64,000 nt of DNA from Thiomicrorhabdus heinhorstiae (GTDB taxonomy: Bacteria > Pseudomonadota > Gammaproteobacteria > Thiomicrospirales > Thiomicrospiraceae), in assembly GCF_013391765.2 (NCBI RefSeq), contig NZ_JACBGI020000002.1:156911-220910 (forward strand), given 5' to 3'. A program made the translations under genes and the position numbers. Shown piece after piece: positions 19,842 through 29,050 of this stretch (position 1 is its first letter; the number at the start of each line of letters is the position of its first letter). Under the pieces are notes generated by a model. The model made no database searches, was not told where the DNA came from, and worked only from the letters and a program-made list of their open reading frames with translations.

Positions 19842-20831
19842 ATGATCAGTTCCCTTCTTATTCCTAGCCTTGTCTTACTAGTTGGCCTAGCTTTACTGGT
19901 ATGGAGTTCGGATATTTTCATCGACGGTGCTGCCAGCACTGCAGTTCATCTACAGATATCCCCACTTATTATCGGTGTTGTTGTTCTTGGTTTCGGTACC
20001 TCCATGCCGGAAATCGTCGTATCCAGCATCGCCTCTTTAGATAACAGCCCCGGATTGGCAATCGGTAATGCCATAGGCTCCAACATCGCCAATGTCGGCC
20101 TGGTTCTCGGCGTAACGGCATTAATTGCACCAATCATCGTAAAATCATCGATTCTGAAACGCGAACTCCCTATGCTGCTGGCGATCTCGCTTGGCGTATT
20201 CCTATTGCTCAGCGATGGTTCGCTGGATTTTTTTGACGGCATAATTATGGTCTCCGCTCTGGTCGCTGCGATGTTCTGGATGATTCGCGTCAACAAAGAA
20301 ATCGACCCGAGCGATCCGATTGCCAGTGAGACCCAACACGAAATCGAAAGCATGCAGAGCTTAAGCATGAACAAATCCCTTCTGTTCTTGCTCATCGGCC
20401 TGATAATTCTAATGAGCAGTGCACAAATGATGGTCTGGGGAGCGGAACATATCGCTCGCTACTTCGAAGTACCGGATGTCATTATTGGTCTAACTATTAT
20501 CGCCATCGGCACCAGTCTCCCCGAACTGGCGGCAGCCATTGCGGCAGCCAGAAAAAATGAAGCCGATCTGATGATCGGCAACATCGTCGGTTCAAACCTG
20601 TTTAATATTCTTGCAGTTTTATCTGTTCCGGCTCTGATTGCTCCGGGTTCATTGGAAAAAGACGTTCTCTGGATCGACTATCCGGTCATGCTCGGCTTCA
20701 CACTGCTAATGCTGGTACTGGCTCTTCCCCTGCGAGGAAAAACCGAAATCGCTAAAGTGAAAGGGCTTTTACTTACTTCACTATTTGTGGCATATTTAGG
20801 CTTGCTTTACGTCCGCTCGACTGGGGCTTAA
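19842..20831 (+). CDS. CaCA-family cation antiporter (YrbG-like)
   Basis: A protein of about 329 residues with about ten membrane helices and the two inverted alpha-repeats of the Ca2+/cation antiporter family: G-F-G-T-S-M-P-E near residue 51 and the second-repeat copy G-T-S-L-P-E-L (about 226-232), each holding the ion-binding acidic residue. YrbG of E. coli is a probable Na+/Ca2+ exchanger. The frame is open from a TTG at 19791, but the ATG at 19842 is better placed relative to a TATAAT at 19797. It heads the kdsC-lptCAB-hpf direction, as yrbG does in E. coli. Confidence 0.9.
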   Translation: MISSLLIPSLVLLVGLALLVWSSDIFIDGAASTAVHLQISPLIIGVVVLGFGTSMPEIVVSSIASLDNSPGLAIGNAIGSNIANVGLVLGVTALIAPIIVKSSILKRELPMLLAISLGVFLLLSDGSLDFFDGIIMVSALVAAMFWMIRVNKEIDPSDPIASETQHEIESMQSLSMNKSLLFLLIGLIILMSSAQMMVWGAEHIARYFEVPDVIIGLTIIAIGTSLPELAAAIAAARKNEADLMIGNIVGSNLFNILAVLSVPALIAPGSLEKDVLWIDYPVMLGFTLLMLVLALPLRGKTEIAKVKGLLLTSLFVAYLGLLYVRSTGA

Positions 20832-20868
20832 CGCATACAGCAAAACAATACAACCCCCAGGTGGCTTA

Positions 20869-21408
20869 ATGAACTTCCCACAAACACTGATAGATAAAGC
20901 AAAAAAAATCAAACTGTTGATTCTCGATATTGACGGCGTCATGACCGACAATAAATTGATCTACAGCGATCAAGGTATTGAGTTGAAAGCGTTTTATACC
21001 CGCGACGGTCATGGCATGGTCATGTTGCAAAGAAGCGGAATTGAAATCGCCATTATCACCGGCCGAAAATCACCGCTGATTGATAAACGCATGCGCGATC
21101 TAAAGGTTAAACACGTTTATCAGGGCGTTCCGGACAAACTCCCCAGCTTTCAAGATCTGGTATCCCGCTTGGGGCTGGAACTTGACGAAATCGCCTATAT
21201 CGGCGATGACATTCTTGATCTGCCGATCCTGATGCGTGTCGGGCTCAGTGCCACCCCGGCTGACGGTGATCCGGAAGTTCAATCAAGAGTCGACCATATT
21301 TCAACATTCAACGGCGGCCATGGCTGTGTACGAGAAATGTGCGAACTCTTAATGAAAAGCCAGGATAGCTGGCAACAACATATGGATTTTTATTTGCGAG
21401 GCATCTAA
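20869..21408 (+). CDS. kdsC: 3-deoxy-D-manno-octulosonate 8-phosphate phosphatase
   Basis: A 179-residue HAD-superfamily phosphatase of the KdsC type, which makes free KDO for lipid A/LPS core synthesis. The catalytic motif D-I-D-G-V-M-T-D (about residues 19-26), the I-I-T-G-R-K-S loop (motif II) and Y-I-G-D-D-I-L-D-L-P (motif III/IV) are present. A ribosome site AGGTGG precedes the ATG. In E. coli kdsD lies between yrbG and kdsC; here only 37 bases separate the two, so kdsD is absent from this spot. Confidence 0.95.
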   Translation: MNFPQTLIDKAKKIKLLILDIDGVMTDNKLIYSDQGIELKAFYTRDGHGMVMLQRSGIEIAIITGRKSPLIDKRMRDLKVKHVYQGVPDKLPSFQDLVSRLGLELDEIAYIGDDILDLPILMRVGLSATPADGDPEVQSRVDHISTFNGGHGCVREMCELLMKSQDSWQQHMDFYLRGI

Positions 21409-21506
21409 ACCGCAAAAAGCCGGTTTCACCCTGCCTTGCGAGACCCCATTCAACCGTTCTATACTTAAAATTGGTTTAGCTTCGGTCAATTCACGCGGAG
21501 GCCATA

Positions 21507-22109
21507 ATGCTTTCATCTCGACTGGCTCTTTATCTGTTCACACTTGGGCTCGCTATTATCGCAATCGTGCTACACAATCGATTCGGGCCACAATCTTCAT
21601 CCGACGAAAAAACCACCCAATCGCCGGAAAAGAGTCAGCACCAATGGTTAACGGAAAACGCAACTCTCTGGCGTTACCAACCGGAACAACAGACCATCGT
21701 TCATGCCGACAAAATTGAAAACGACGGTGAATTCAGCAAATTAACCAAACCGAATCTTTATCTCATCAATGAACGAGGCTCAACCAGCATCCAGGCCGAA
21801 AAAGGCATTACCGATAAAAATCAGGTCATCAATCTGTCGGAAAATGTCGAGATGAAACAATTCAACGACCAATCCCCAAACCGGCTTATCGGGCAACTGG
21901 ATACCAGCAGCATTAAATACAACGCGGCCAGCGATTTTCTGCAAACCGAACAGAAAGTCATCATCCAAAACGACTACGGCACCACACAGGCTATCGGTCT
22001 TGAGGCCGATTTAAAAAACGCAGAATACCGGTTGCTTTCTCAGGTTAAAGCTACTTATCATATGCAGTCTGAGGCCGAAATCCCTCCCTCAGATTCACCG
22101 ACTCCCTAA
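21507..22109 (+). CDS. lptC: LPS export periplasmic bridge protein LptC
   Basis: A 200-residue protein with one N-terminal membrane anchor (about residues 5-24) followed by a periplasmic OstA-like beta-jellyroll. LptC connects the LptB2FG extractor to the LptA bridge. The start is fixed by a strong GGAGG five bases before the ATG. lptA follows at once (12-base gap). Confidence 0.93.
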   Translation: MLSSRLALYLFTLGLAIIAIVLHNRFGPQSSSDEKTTQSPEKSQHQWLTENATLWRYQPEQQTIVHADKIENDGEFSKLTKPNLYLINERGSTSIQAEKGITDKNQVINLSENVEMKQFNDQSPNRLIGQLDTSSIKYNAASDFLQTEQKVIIQNDYGTTQAIGLEADLKNAEYRLLSQVKATYHMQSEAEIPPSDSPTP

Positions 22110-22121
22110 AAAGGTCCGTAA

Positions 22122-22625
22122 ATGCGAATAACCAACACCTTTCTACTCTGCTTGGCAATGATATTCAGCCAATCCGTATATGCCGCAGACAAGGATGAGA
22201 GCAAGGCGCCTGTGCAAATCAGTGCCGATAGCTTGCAGGTAATGGAACAGCAGGGAACCAGTATTTATCAGGGTCAGGTTAAAATCAAACAGGGCTCTTT
22301 CGAATTGAGCGGCGACGAAGTGATCGTCAAACATCCAAACAATCAGCTGAAAACCCTGACCGCTAAAGGCAAACCAGCCAACTTCCAACGTTATATACAG
22401 GAAGAAAAGACCTGGGTCAAAGGCCAGGCGGAACAGATTACCTACGATGCAAAAAGCCGTATTGTCACTTTAACTGGCAATGCGTCAGTCGAGCAGAGCA
22501 GTAAACATAGAATCAGCGGCCCGGAACTCATCTACGACATCGAGAAACAGACTTTGCAAGCCAATAGTTCACCAAGCCAGAAACAGCGCATTTCGGTTAC
22601 TCTAACACCTGATACCGAGAATTGA
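22122..22625 (+). CDS. lptA: LPS export periplasmic bridge protein LptA
   Basis: A 167-residue periplasmic protein with a signal peptide (cleavage near V-Y-A-A, about residue 22) and an OstA domain: I-S-A-D-S-L-Q-V near residue 33, Y-Q-G-Q-V-K-I-K-Q-G-S, then a second strand block after about residue 105. LptA polymers form the bridge for LPS between LptC and LptD. It is followed three bases later by lptB. Confidence 0.95.
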   Translation: MRITNTFLLCLAMIFSQSVYAADKDESKAPVQISADSLQVMEQQGTSIYQGQVKIKQGSFELSGDEVIVKHPNNQLKTLTAKGKPANFQRYIQEEKTWVKGQAEQITYDAKSRIVTLTGNASVEQSSKHRISGPELIYDIEKQTLQANSSPSQKQRISVTLTPDTEN

Positions 22626-22628
22626 TCC

Positions 22629-23351
22629 ATGCCGCATTTTTACGCTCGAGGACTCGCGAAAAGCTACAAACAACGCAAGGTCGTGACCAGTGTCGATCTG
22701 GACGTCTACAGCGGCCAGGTTGTCGGCCTGCTCGGCCCGAACGGTGCCGGAAAAACCACCACTTTTTATATGATGACCGGTCTGGTCACCAACGACGGTG
22801 GAGAGATTTTCCTCGACGACACTGAAATCAGCCAGCTTGCCATCCATCAAAGAGCGCGACTCGGAATCGGCTACCTGCCGCAGGAAGCATCGGTCTTTCG
22901 CAAGTTGACCGTCACCGAGAACATTATGGCCATTCTGGAAATGCGCCCCGAGCTATCCAGAGACCAACGCAATGCGCTCTTCGAGAATCTGATCGACGAT
23001 CTGCAAATCGGACATATTCTGCAACAGCCCGGTCAAGCCCTCTCGGGTGGTGAACGACGCCGAGTTGAGATCGCGCGAGCCTTGGCAATGGAACCAAACT
23101 TTATCCTTCTGGATGAACCCTTTGCCGGTGTCGATCCGATTTCCGTCAAAGACATTCAGAACATTATTCGCCATCTCAAAGATAAAAACATCGGTGTTCT
23201 GATTACCGATCACAATGTGCGCGAAACCTTAGGCGTCTGCGATGCAGCCTATATTCTTCATGCGGGAACAATTCTGGCTTCCGGCAGCCCTGAAGAAATT
23301 CTTAGAAACCCTGATGTTAAGCGGGTTTATCTTGGCGAAGACTTCAAATAA
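22629..23351 (+). CDS. lptB: LPS export ABC ATPase LptB
   Basis: A 240-residue ABC ATPase of the LptB type. Walker A is G-P-N-G-A-G-K-T-T (about residues 36-44), the signature is L-S-G-G-E-R-R-R (about 139-146), and Walker B is [10 protein letters not shown] (about 159-168). It dimerises and powers LptF/LptG, encoded here at 44.6-46.8 kb. In E. coli rpoN follows lptB; here hpf follows after 204 bases and rpoN is not present. Confidence 0.97.
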   Translation: MPHFYARGLAKSYKQRKVVTSVDLDVYSGQVVGLLGPNGAGKTTTFYMMTGLVTNDGGEIFLDDTEISQLAIHQRARLGIGYLPQEASVFRKLTVTENIMAILEMRPELSRDQRNALFENLIDDLQIGHILQQPGQALSGGERRRVEIARALAMEPNFILLDEPFAGVDPISVKDIQNIIRHLKDKNIGVLITDHNVRETLGVCDAAYILHAGTILASGSPEEILRNPDVKRVYLGEDFK

Positions 23352-23456
23352 AAACCATATTTTTCCCGAGAAACAAAACTTTTCTTAACCGAAATCATGG
23401 ATTCAAACTTTCTCAAGTTTTTCTATGATTCCGGCTCTTTTCTTTCTGACTTCGAG

Positions 23457-23465
23457 TGGTATACT
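23457..23465 (+). promoter_or_regulatory. Extended -10 promoter candidate for hpf
   Basis: TGG followed directly by TATACT (23460-23465) is a good extended -10 element, which can act without a clear -35. It lies 91 bases before the hpf start in the 204-base gap after lptB. It would give hpf its own transcript. Prediction from sequence. Confidence 0.45.
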
Positions 23466-23555
23466 GAAATTGAAGCAGAAAAAACCTCACTCCATAAAGA
23501 GTCGACTCTGCCCACATCACTGATCGCAAATCACAAAAAATAAAGGAGCGATACT

Positions 23556-23885
23556 ATGCAAATCAATATCACTGGCCACCACATCGACATCACCGACGCA
23601 CTTCGCAGTTACGTTTCCGAAAAAATGGAAAAATTGGAAAGACATTTCGACCACGTTACGAATGTACATGTCATTTTGACAGTGTCAAAACAGAATCAGA
23701 AAGCAGAAGCGAATGTTCATGTATCGGGTGCAGATTTGTTCGCTCAACACGAAACAGAAGATATGTATGCATCTATCGACGGTTTGGTAGATAAATTGGA
23801 TCGTCAAATTATCAAACATAAAGAAAAAGTCAGTGACCACCGCCAAAAATCCGGTGGGGTAAAAAACATGGGTGCTGAAGCCTAA
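23556..23885 (+). CDS. hpf: Ribosome hibernation-promoting factor
   Basis: A 109-residue short-form HPF/RaiA-type protein. It begins with I-N-I-T-G-H-H-I-D-I-T-D-A-L and has the D-M-Y-A-S-I-D-G-L-V-D-K-L block typical of HPF. Such proteins bind the 30S decoding region and promote inactive 100S ribosome dimers in stationary phase. It lacks the extra C-terminal dimerisation domain of long HPF. A strong ribosome site (AAAGGAG) lies 7 bases before the ATG, and a clear terminator follows. Confidence 0.95.
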   Translation: MQINITGHHIDITDALRSYVSEKMEKLERHFDHVTNVHVILTVSKQNQKAEANVHVSGADLFAQHETEDMYASIDGLVDKLDRQIIKHKEKVSDHRQKSGGVKNMGAEA

Positions 23886-23902
23886 CAAATATCTCCAACT
23901 AA

Positions 23903-23930
23903 AATACCCCGTGCGACGGGGTATTTTTTT
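23903..23930 (+). terminator. Terminator of hpf
   Basis: A perfect 7-bp stem TACCCCG/CGGGGTA with a five-base loop, extended by A/T pairs and followed by seven T. It lies about 20 bases after the hpf stop and ends the lptCAB-hpf direction. Confidence 0.92.
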
Positions 23931-24105
23931 GTCCTTTTTCGCCTCGATCCAACCACGTCAAACTCTCTTCCATATTTGATAAAAAGGTCACAATTCCCGC
24001 TACACGGCCTGCTAGAATACTCTACAATAATCAAGGCAAAACGCCGCAGCATCAAACCTTCATGCAAGCAAGCCTTCTCACGACTCTAAAGGCACAAGAT
24101 ACGAT

Positions 24106-25464
24106 ATGAGCCAGAATAATCCAAATATCGATAAAGCAAAACTAACGGAAGATTTACTGGATGCCGTAGCTAAAGGCGACCTTGAACAAATTAGTGCGCT
24201 CTTCTCACATCTGGTTCCGGAAGAGATCGCCGAATTGCTTGAAGCGACACCGTCCAAAGACCGACAAGTTCTATGGCAAGCAATTCCTACGGATCAGCAG
24301 GGGGAAATTCTTACCCATACCAATGAAGAAGTCCGTGCCAACCTGCTTACCACCATGGAGAGCCATGAAATCGCCGGCCTGGCTGAAGAGTTGGAAACCG
24401 ATGATATCGTAGACATCGCCCAATCTCTTAAACCGGAAGAACAGGAAGCCCTACTCTCCTCTCTTGACGAACAAGAAAGAACGGCCGTTGAAACCGCTTT
24501 ATCCTTTCCTGAGGACACCGCCGGAGGTTTGATGAGTACCGACTTTATTTCGGTACGTGCGGATATCGCCCTTGACGTTGTCTTGCGTTATTTGCGTCAA
24601 CTCGGTTCACTACCGGCCTCAACCACAACCCTTTTTGTCCGTGACCGTGACGACCACTATGTCGGTACCCTGAAAATCACCGATTTATTGGTACATGACG
24701 GCGAAACCTTAGTCGAAGAGCTGGTCAACACCCATATTCCAGCCGTTCGTGCGTACTTACCGGCCAAAACCGTAGCGCACCTATTTGAGAAAAACGACTT
24801 GATTTCCGCTCCGGTAGTTAACGACAACAATCAGATTCTCGGCCGTATCACCATCGATGACGTGGTCGATATAATCCGTGAGGAAGCCGAGCACGCACAA
24901 ATGGCCAGCGCCGGTCTGGATGAAGACGAAGATATCTTCGCACCGGCCAGACGGGCGGCGAAACGCCGTACTTTCTGGCTGGGTATTAACCTGCTTACCG
25001 CCATTTTCGCCTCGATCGTTATCGGCTTGTTCGATGCCTCGATTGAGAAAGTCGTCGCTCTTGCCGTTCTGATGCCGATCATTGCCAGCATGGGGGGTAT
25101 CGCCGGTACGCAAACCGCCACCATCGTTATTCGTGCCCTGGCGACGGGAAAACTGGCCAAAAGTAACAGTCGATCGCTACTGATCAAAGAAACTACCGTC
25201 GGCCTGTTCAACGGCCTGATCTGGGCAATTTTAACCGGAACCGCGGTACTGCTATGGTTCCAAGATGCCGCTTTAAGCGCGATCTTTGCAACCGCCATGT
25301 TAATCAATCTGATCGCAGCCGCCTTTGCCGGAGCCATGATCCCCTTAGTACTGCAGCGCTTGAAAATCGATCCAGCGCTGGCATCCGGATTAATGCTCAC
25401 CACCGTGACCGATTCTCTCGGCTTTTTCGTTTTCCTAGGCCTGGCAACCATCGTTCTGCTATAA
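24106..25464 (+). CDS. mgtE: Magnesium transporter MgtE
   Basis: A 452-residue MgtE. It has an N-terminal superhelical domain (about residues 15-135), a CBS pair (about 136-260, with the G-G-L-M-S-T-D entry), and a C-terminal five-helix membrane domain with the pore motif P-I-I-A-S-M-G-G-I-A-G-T-Q (about 325-337). MgtE channels pass Mg2+ and are gated by Mg2+ bound to the N and CBS domains. It stands alone between hpf and the OmpA-like lipoprotein. No recognisable Mg2+ riboswitch was seen in the 175-base leader. Confidence 0.95.
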   Translation: MSQNNPNIDKAKLTEDLLDAVAKGDLEQISALFSHLVPEEIAELLEATPSKDRQVLWQAIPTDQQGEILTHTNEEVRANLLTTMESHEIAGLAEELETDDIVDIAQSLKPEEQEALLSSLDEQERTAVETALSFPEDTAGGLMSTDFISVRADIALDVVLRYLRQLGSLPASTTTLFVRDRDDHYVGTLKITDLLVHDGETLVEELVNTHIPAVRAYLPAKTVAHLFEKNDLISAPVVNDNNQILGRITIDDVVDIIREEAEHAQMASAGLDEDEDIFAPARRAAKRRTFWLGINLLTAIFASIVIGLFDASIEKVVALAVLMPIIASMGGIAGTQTATIVIRALATGKLAKSNSRSLLIKETTVGLFNGLIWAILTGTAVLLWFQDAALSAIFATAMLINLIAAAFAGAMIPLVLQRLKIDPALASGLMLTTVTDSLGFFVFLGLATIVLL

Positions 25465-25516
25465 CGAAAAACCAAATAATAGCGTTAATCACCAACTCTT
25501 AATGAAAATTGCAAAC

Positions 25517-25541
25517 AGCGTGAAAGTTAATCCTTCACGCT
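25517..25541 (+). terminator. Hairpin downstream of mgtE
   Basis: A perfect 8-bp inverted repeat AGCGTGAA/TTCACGCT with a nine-base loop, 53 bases after the mgtE stop. There is no U-run after it, so it may be a weak or factor-assisted terminator or an RNA-stabilising stem rather than a classic one. Confidence 0.4.
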
Positions 25542-25608
25542 TGTAATAGACAGAGAAGTGGCATAGCATTAAATCCATCACGATTTACATTAAAGCTGGG
25601 GACAGATA

Positions 25609-26253
25609 ATGACTCGAAATACTCTATTAGCAGCCATCCTTGCTACAACAGCAACACTAAACCTTACAGGTTGTGGAACTGCACAAACCAAAGAAGAACA
25701 AGAAACCGAAAAAAACGTTATCACCGCCGTAGCGGCGATTGGCGGTGCCTTGGCAGCTAATGCCTTAGGCATGGACAGCAACGCCGGTAAAGCGGTTGTG
25801 GGCGTTATCGCAGGTGTAACAGCTCGTAAAGTTTATGAAGAAGTCAATCAGGATACCGCCAACGATCCTAATACCGATGTTGAAGCGGTCAAAATTAACG
25901 GACAGGAATACATCCAGGTCAATGTTAAGGACGTCAACTTCCGAAAAGGTTCCGCACAGCTTGACCCTGAAGAGCTAAACCGCTTGGTTCCGGTTCTAAA
26001 CACACTGAAAAAACACCCTAATACGCGCGTGCATATCGAAGGACATACCGACTCCGACGGTAGCGAAGCTTACAACCAGCAACTATCTGAAAACCGTGCT
26101 AAAAACGTTGCCATGTATCTGATCAACAATGGTATCAGCTCCAGCCGCATCGTTACCTACGGTTACGGCGAAAGCCGTCCGATTGCCAGTAATGCAACAG
26201 CGGAAGGAAAACGCATGAACCGCCGCGTAACTTTCCTGATCAGTGAAATCTAA
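25609..26253 (+). CDS. OmpA-family peptidoglycan-associated lipoprotein
   Basis: A 214-residue lipoprotein. The signal peptide ends in the lipobox L-T-G-C (Cys22 is the lipidation site). A glycine-rich, glycine-zipper-like hydrophobic stretch follows (about residues 40-75), then an OmpA-like peptidoglycan-binding domain (about 105-214) with the hallmark G-H-T-D-S-D-G-S, N-Q-Q-L-S-E-N-R-A and N-R-R-V motifs. It should be tethered by lipid to the outer membrane and by the OmpA domain to the cell wall. It is transcribed alone, ending at a strong hairpin terminator. Confidence 0.9.
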   Translation: MTRNTLLAAILATTATLNLTGCGTAQTKEEQETEKNVITAVAAIGGALAANALGMDSNAGKAVVGVIAGVTARKVYEEVNQDTANDPNTDVEAVKINGQEYIQVNVKDVNFRKGSAQLDPEELNRLVPVLNTLKKHPNTRVHIEGHTDSDGSEAYNQQLSENRAKNVAMYLINNGISSSRIVTYGYGESRPIASNATAEGKRMNRRVTFLISEI

Positions 26254-26285
26254 TCACTTTCGTTAAACATCCAACGAAAATCAAT

Positions 26286-26320
26286 AAAAAAGCCCGAACC
26301 AAATGGTATCGGGCTTTTTT
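26286..26320. terminator. Bidirectional terminator between ompA-like and prfC
   Basis: A 7-bp stem AGCCCGA/TCGGGCT (26291-26297 and 26309-26315) with an 11-base loop is flanked by A5 on one side and T5 on the other. It therefore can end both the plus-strand ompA-like gene and the minus-strand prfC. Confidence 0.9.
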
Positions 26321-26348
26321 ATTACATCAACGTTTAGATAGTGACGGC

Positions 26349-27923
26349 TTAGTGCTCGCGAGTAGCCACAAATTGCAGGTTTGGCCAACGCTCTTCCGTC
26401 AAACTTAAATTGACGCGAGTCGGAGCGATATACACCAACTGGTCGGCAGCATCGTAAGCAACGTTTTCATGCACCTTATCGGTAAACTTATCGATCTCCG
26501 CTTTATCTCCGATCACCCAACGGGCGGTGGTGACATTTACCGGCTCAAACAGGCAAGTGACGTTATATTCGTCTTTCAAGCGCTGTGCGACCACTTCAAA
26601 CTGCAGTACCCCAACGGCACCGAGAATCAGATCATTATTATTCACCGGACGGAACAACTGTGTCGCCCCTTCTTCGGAAAGCTGAGTCAACCCTTTCTGC
26701 AAGGCTTTCATTTTCATCGGATCTTTCAACTGCGCACGGCGGAACAATTCCGGAGCAAAGTTTGGAATCCCGGTGAATTTTAAATCTTCACCCTGAGTAA
26801 ACGTATCACCGATTTTAATGGTTCCATGATTATGCAGACCGATAATATCGCCTGGATATGCCTCTTCGGCATGATCACGCTTATTCGCCAGGAAAGTGAT
26901 CGCTTTGGAAATTTTCACATCCTTGCCGATCCGCACATGCTTGAGCTTCATACCCGCTTCGTATTTACCGGAAACTATACGCATAAAGGCTACGCGGTCA
27001 CGGTGCGCCGGATCCATATTCGCTTGAATCTTGAACACAAAGCCGGTCATCTTGTCTTCATTGGCATCGACAAAACGCCCTTCAGTATCACGTCCTTTCG
27101 GTGCCGGAGCATATTCGGCAAAACCGTCTAACAACTCTTGCAAACCAAAGTTATTGACCGCCGAACCGAAGAACACCGGGGTTAGTTCACCGGCCAGAAA
27201 CAGCTCCAGATCGAACTCATGGCTGGCGCCGCGTACCAACTCGATCTCTTCACGCAACTCTTCAGCCTGGTCACCAAGCAACTCATCCAAACGAGGATTT
27301 TCCAAACCTTCGATTAACTCTCCGGCCGAAGCTTTTTGTCCTTCCGCTTGAGCGAATAAACGCACCGTATCGTTGTATAGATGGTAAATCCCTTTAAAGC
27401 GCTTACCCATTCCGATCGGCCAGGTCATTGGTGCACAAGCAATCTTCAAAACGTCTTCGACTTCATCCAGTAAATCGATCGGCTCTTTCCCTTCACGGTC
27501 CAATTTGTTGATGAATGTTAGAATCGGAGTGGTTCGCAAACGGCAAACTTCCATCAGTTTGATGGTTCGATCCTCAACCCCTTTGGCAACATCGATAACC
27601 ATCAAAGCTGAATCCACCGCGGTCAAAACACGATAGGTATCTTCTGAAAAGTCTTCGTGACCCGGAGTATCCAACAGGTTCATCATGACGTTTTTATAAG
27701 GAAACTGCATAACGGAAGAAGCGACCGAAATTCCACGTTCCTGCTCCATCTTCATCCAGTCCGAAGTTGCACCACGATCGGTCTTACGGCTTTTAACCGC
27801 ACCAGCCATCTGAATCGCTCCACCATAAAGAAGCAATTTTTCGGTAACGGTCGTCTTACCTGCATCCGGGTGAGAAATAATCGCAAAGGTTCTGCGCTTA
27901 CTGGTTTCTAACATTAAAGACAT
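26349..27923 (-). CDS. prfC: Peptide chain release factor 3
   Basis: A translational GTPase of about 524 residues. It has the G1 motif S-H-P-D-A-G-K-T-T near residue 15, the G3 D-T-P-G-H-E-D-F, and the N-K-L-D G4, followed by domains II and III of the RF3 type. RF3 recycles RF1/RF2 from ribosomes after termination. The frame extends to a TTG at 27935; the ATG at 27923 is preferred because it is preceded by a GAGAATAGAA stretch. It is transcribed alone from the minus strand. Confidence 0.95.
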   Translation of the reverse strand: MSLMLETSKRRTFAIISHPDAGKTTVTEKLLLYGGAIQMAGAVKSRKTDRGATSDWMKMEQERGISVASSVMQFPYKNVMMNLLDTPGHEDFSEDTYRVLTAVDSALMVIDVAKGVEDRTIKLMEVCRLRTTPILTFINKLDREGKEPIDLLDEVEDVLKIACAPMTWPIGMGKRFKGIYHLYNDTVRLFAQAEGQKASAGELIEGLENPRLDELLGDQAEELREEIELVRGASHEFDLELFLAGELTPVFFGSAVNNFGLQELLDGFAEYAPAPKGRDTEGRFVDANEDKMTGFVFKIQANMDPAHRDRVAFMRIVSGKYEAGMKLKHVRIGKDVKISKAITFLANKRDHAEEAYPGDIIGLHNHGTIKIGDTFTQGEDLKFTGIPNFAPELFRRAQLKDPMKMKALQKGLTQLSEEGATQLFRPVNNNDLILGAVGVLQFEVVAQRLKDEYNVTCLFEPVNVTTARWVIGDKAEIDKFTDKVHENVAYDAADQLVYIAPTRVNLSLTEERWPNLQFVATREH

Positions 27924-27978
27924 TTCTATTCTCAAACTTTGTGCAAAACCATGGTTTTGCTCTTACTACAATCAATAA

Positions 27979-28008
27979 AGCCGGCGTGTCCTTACGAACA
28001 CGCCGGCT
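27979..28008 (-). terminator. Terminator hairpin of the secDF transcript
   Basis: A perfect 11-bp GC-rich stem AGCCGGCGTGT/ACACGCCGGCT with an eight-base loop, just after the secF stop (28030). The U-tract is short, but the stem is very stable. Confidence 0.75.
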
Positions 28009-28029
28009 ATGTAAATTTATATCGATAAA

Positions 28030-29040
28030 TTAAGACTTGTTGCTTTCTACTTCACGAGCCTCGCGACGCGCTTCTTGTTCAAGGAAAATACGCTGCAACT
28101 CAGCCTCTTCCGCTTCGGTATCACGTTCTTCCTTCGGAGCCTTCATCAAGTCTTCCTTAGACACACCAAGCAAAATCGCAATCGCACTGGCGACATAGGT
28201 GGATGAATAGGTTCCGACCACAATCCCGACAATCAGAGCCGCGGCAAAACCGTGAATCACTTCGCCCCCGAGGAAAAACAGAGCCAACAAAACAATCAAA
28301 GTCGTCAAAGAGGTCATAATGGTACGCGACAGCATCTGGTTGACCGCCACGTTTGTAACATGCACCGGATCACCGTCCCGCATGGTGCGGAAATTTTCAC
28401 GCACCCGGTCAAAGACAACAATGGTATCGTTCAGCGAGTAACCGATAACGGCCAGAATCGCTGCCAGAACCGTCAGATCGAATTGCATCTGCGTCCAGGC
28501 GAAGACCCCGACGGTAATAATGACATCGTGCACCAACGCAGTCACCGAGCCGACCGAAAAACGCCATTCGAAACGCAAGGCAACATAGATCAAAATCCCG
28601 AATAAAGCATATAGCACCGCCAAAGCGCCGTCTTCCGTCAACTCGTCACCGACCTGCGGCCCGACGAACTCGACACGACGCAGGGTAATATCTTCACCAC
28701 TCGAAGATTTCAAAGCATCCATAACCTGGTTACTCAGCTGTGCCGAATTCATTCCCTCTCTAGGAGCAATGCGAATCAATACATCTTCGGCGGAACCGAA
28801 GTGCTGGGCAACCGCTTCGTCAAAACCGGCATCAGTCAGATGCTTTCTCAGTGACGGCAGCTCTACCGCTTTCGGATAGGAGACTTCGATCAGAGTTCCA
28901 CCGGTAAAGTCGATCCCAAAGTTCAGCCCTTTCAACCATAAGCCGACAAATGAGCCAATGATCAAGACAATTGAAAGCACCATCGCCAAATGGCGCTGCC
29001 CCATAAAGTTAATATTGGTTGTTTGTACTTCGTTACTCAT
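28030..29040 (-). CDS. secF: Protein translocase subunit SecF
   Basis: A protein of about 336 residues of the SecF family with six membrane helices and a large first periplasmic loop. Family text is present: F-G-I-D-F-T-G-G-T-L-I-E-V near residue 41 and G-Y-S-L-N-D-T-I-V-V-F-D-R-V-R-E-N (about 207-223), which holds the conserved aspartate and arginine. SecDF uses the proton gradient to pull proteins through SecYEG. The frame is open to 29085, but the ATG at 29040 follows AAGG and gives the usual length. It is directly downstream of secD. Confidence 0.95.
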   Translation of the reverse strand: MSNEVQTTNINFMGQRHLAMVLSIVLIIGSFVGLWLKGLNFGIDFTGGTLIEVSYPKAVELPSLRKHLTDAGFDEAVAQHFGSAEDVLIRIAPREGMNSAQLSNQVMDALKSSSGEDITLRRVEFVGPQVGDELTEDGALAVLYALFGILIYVALRFEWRFSVGSVTALVHDVIITVGVFAWTQMQFDLTVLAAILAVIGYSLNDTIVVFDRVRENFRTMRDGDPVHVTNVAVNQMLSRTIMTSLTTLIVLLALFFLGGEVIHGFAAALIVGIVVGTYSSTYVASAIAILLGVSKEDLMKAPKEERDTEAEEAELQRIFLEQEARREAREVESNKS

Positions 29041-29050
29041 TGATCTGGCC

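Noticed and set aside
20832..20868. Remnant of kdsD between the yrbG-like gene and kdsC
   Set aside because: Only 37 bases, containing just the kdsC ribosome site; no residual coding sequence.
23931..24105. Mg2+ riboswitch (M-box or similar) before mgtE
   Set aside because: No recognisable conserved M-box core or strong terminator/antiterminator pair was found in the 175-base leader.
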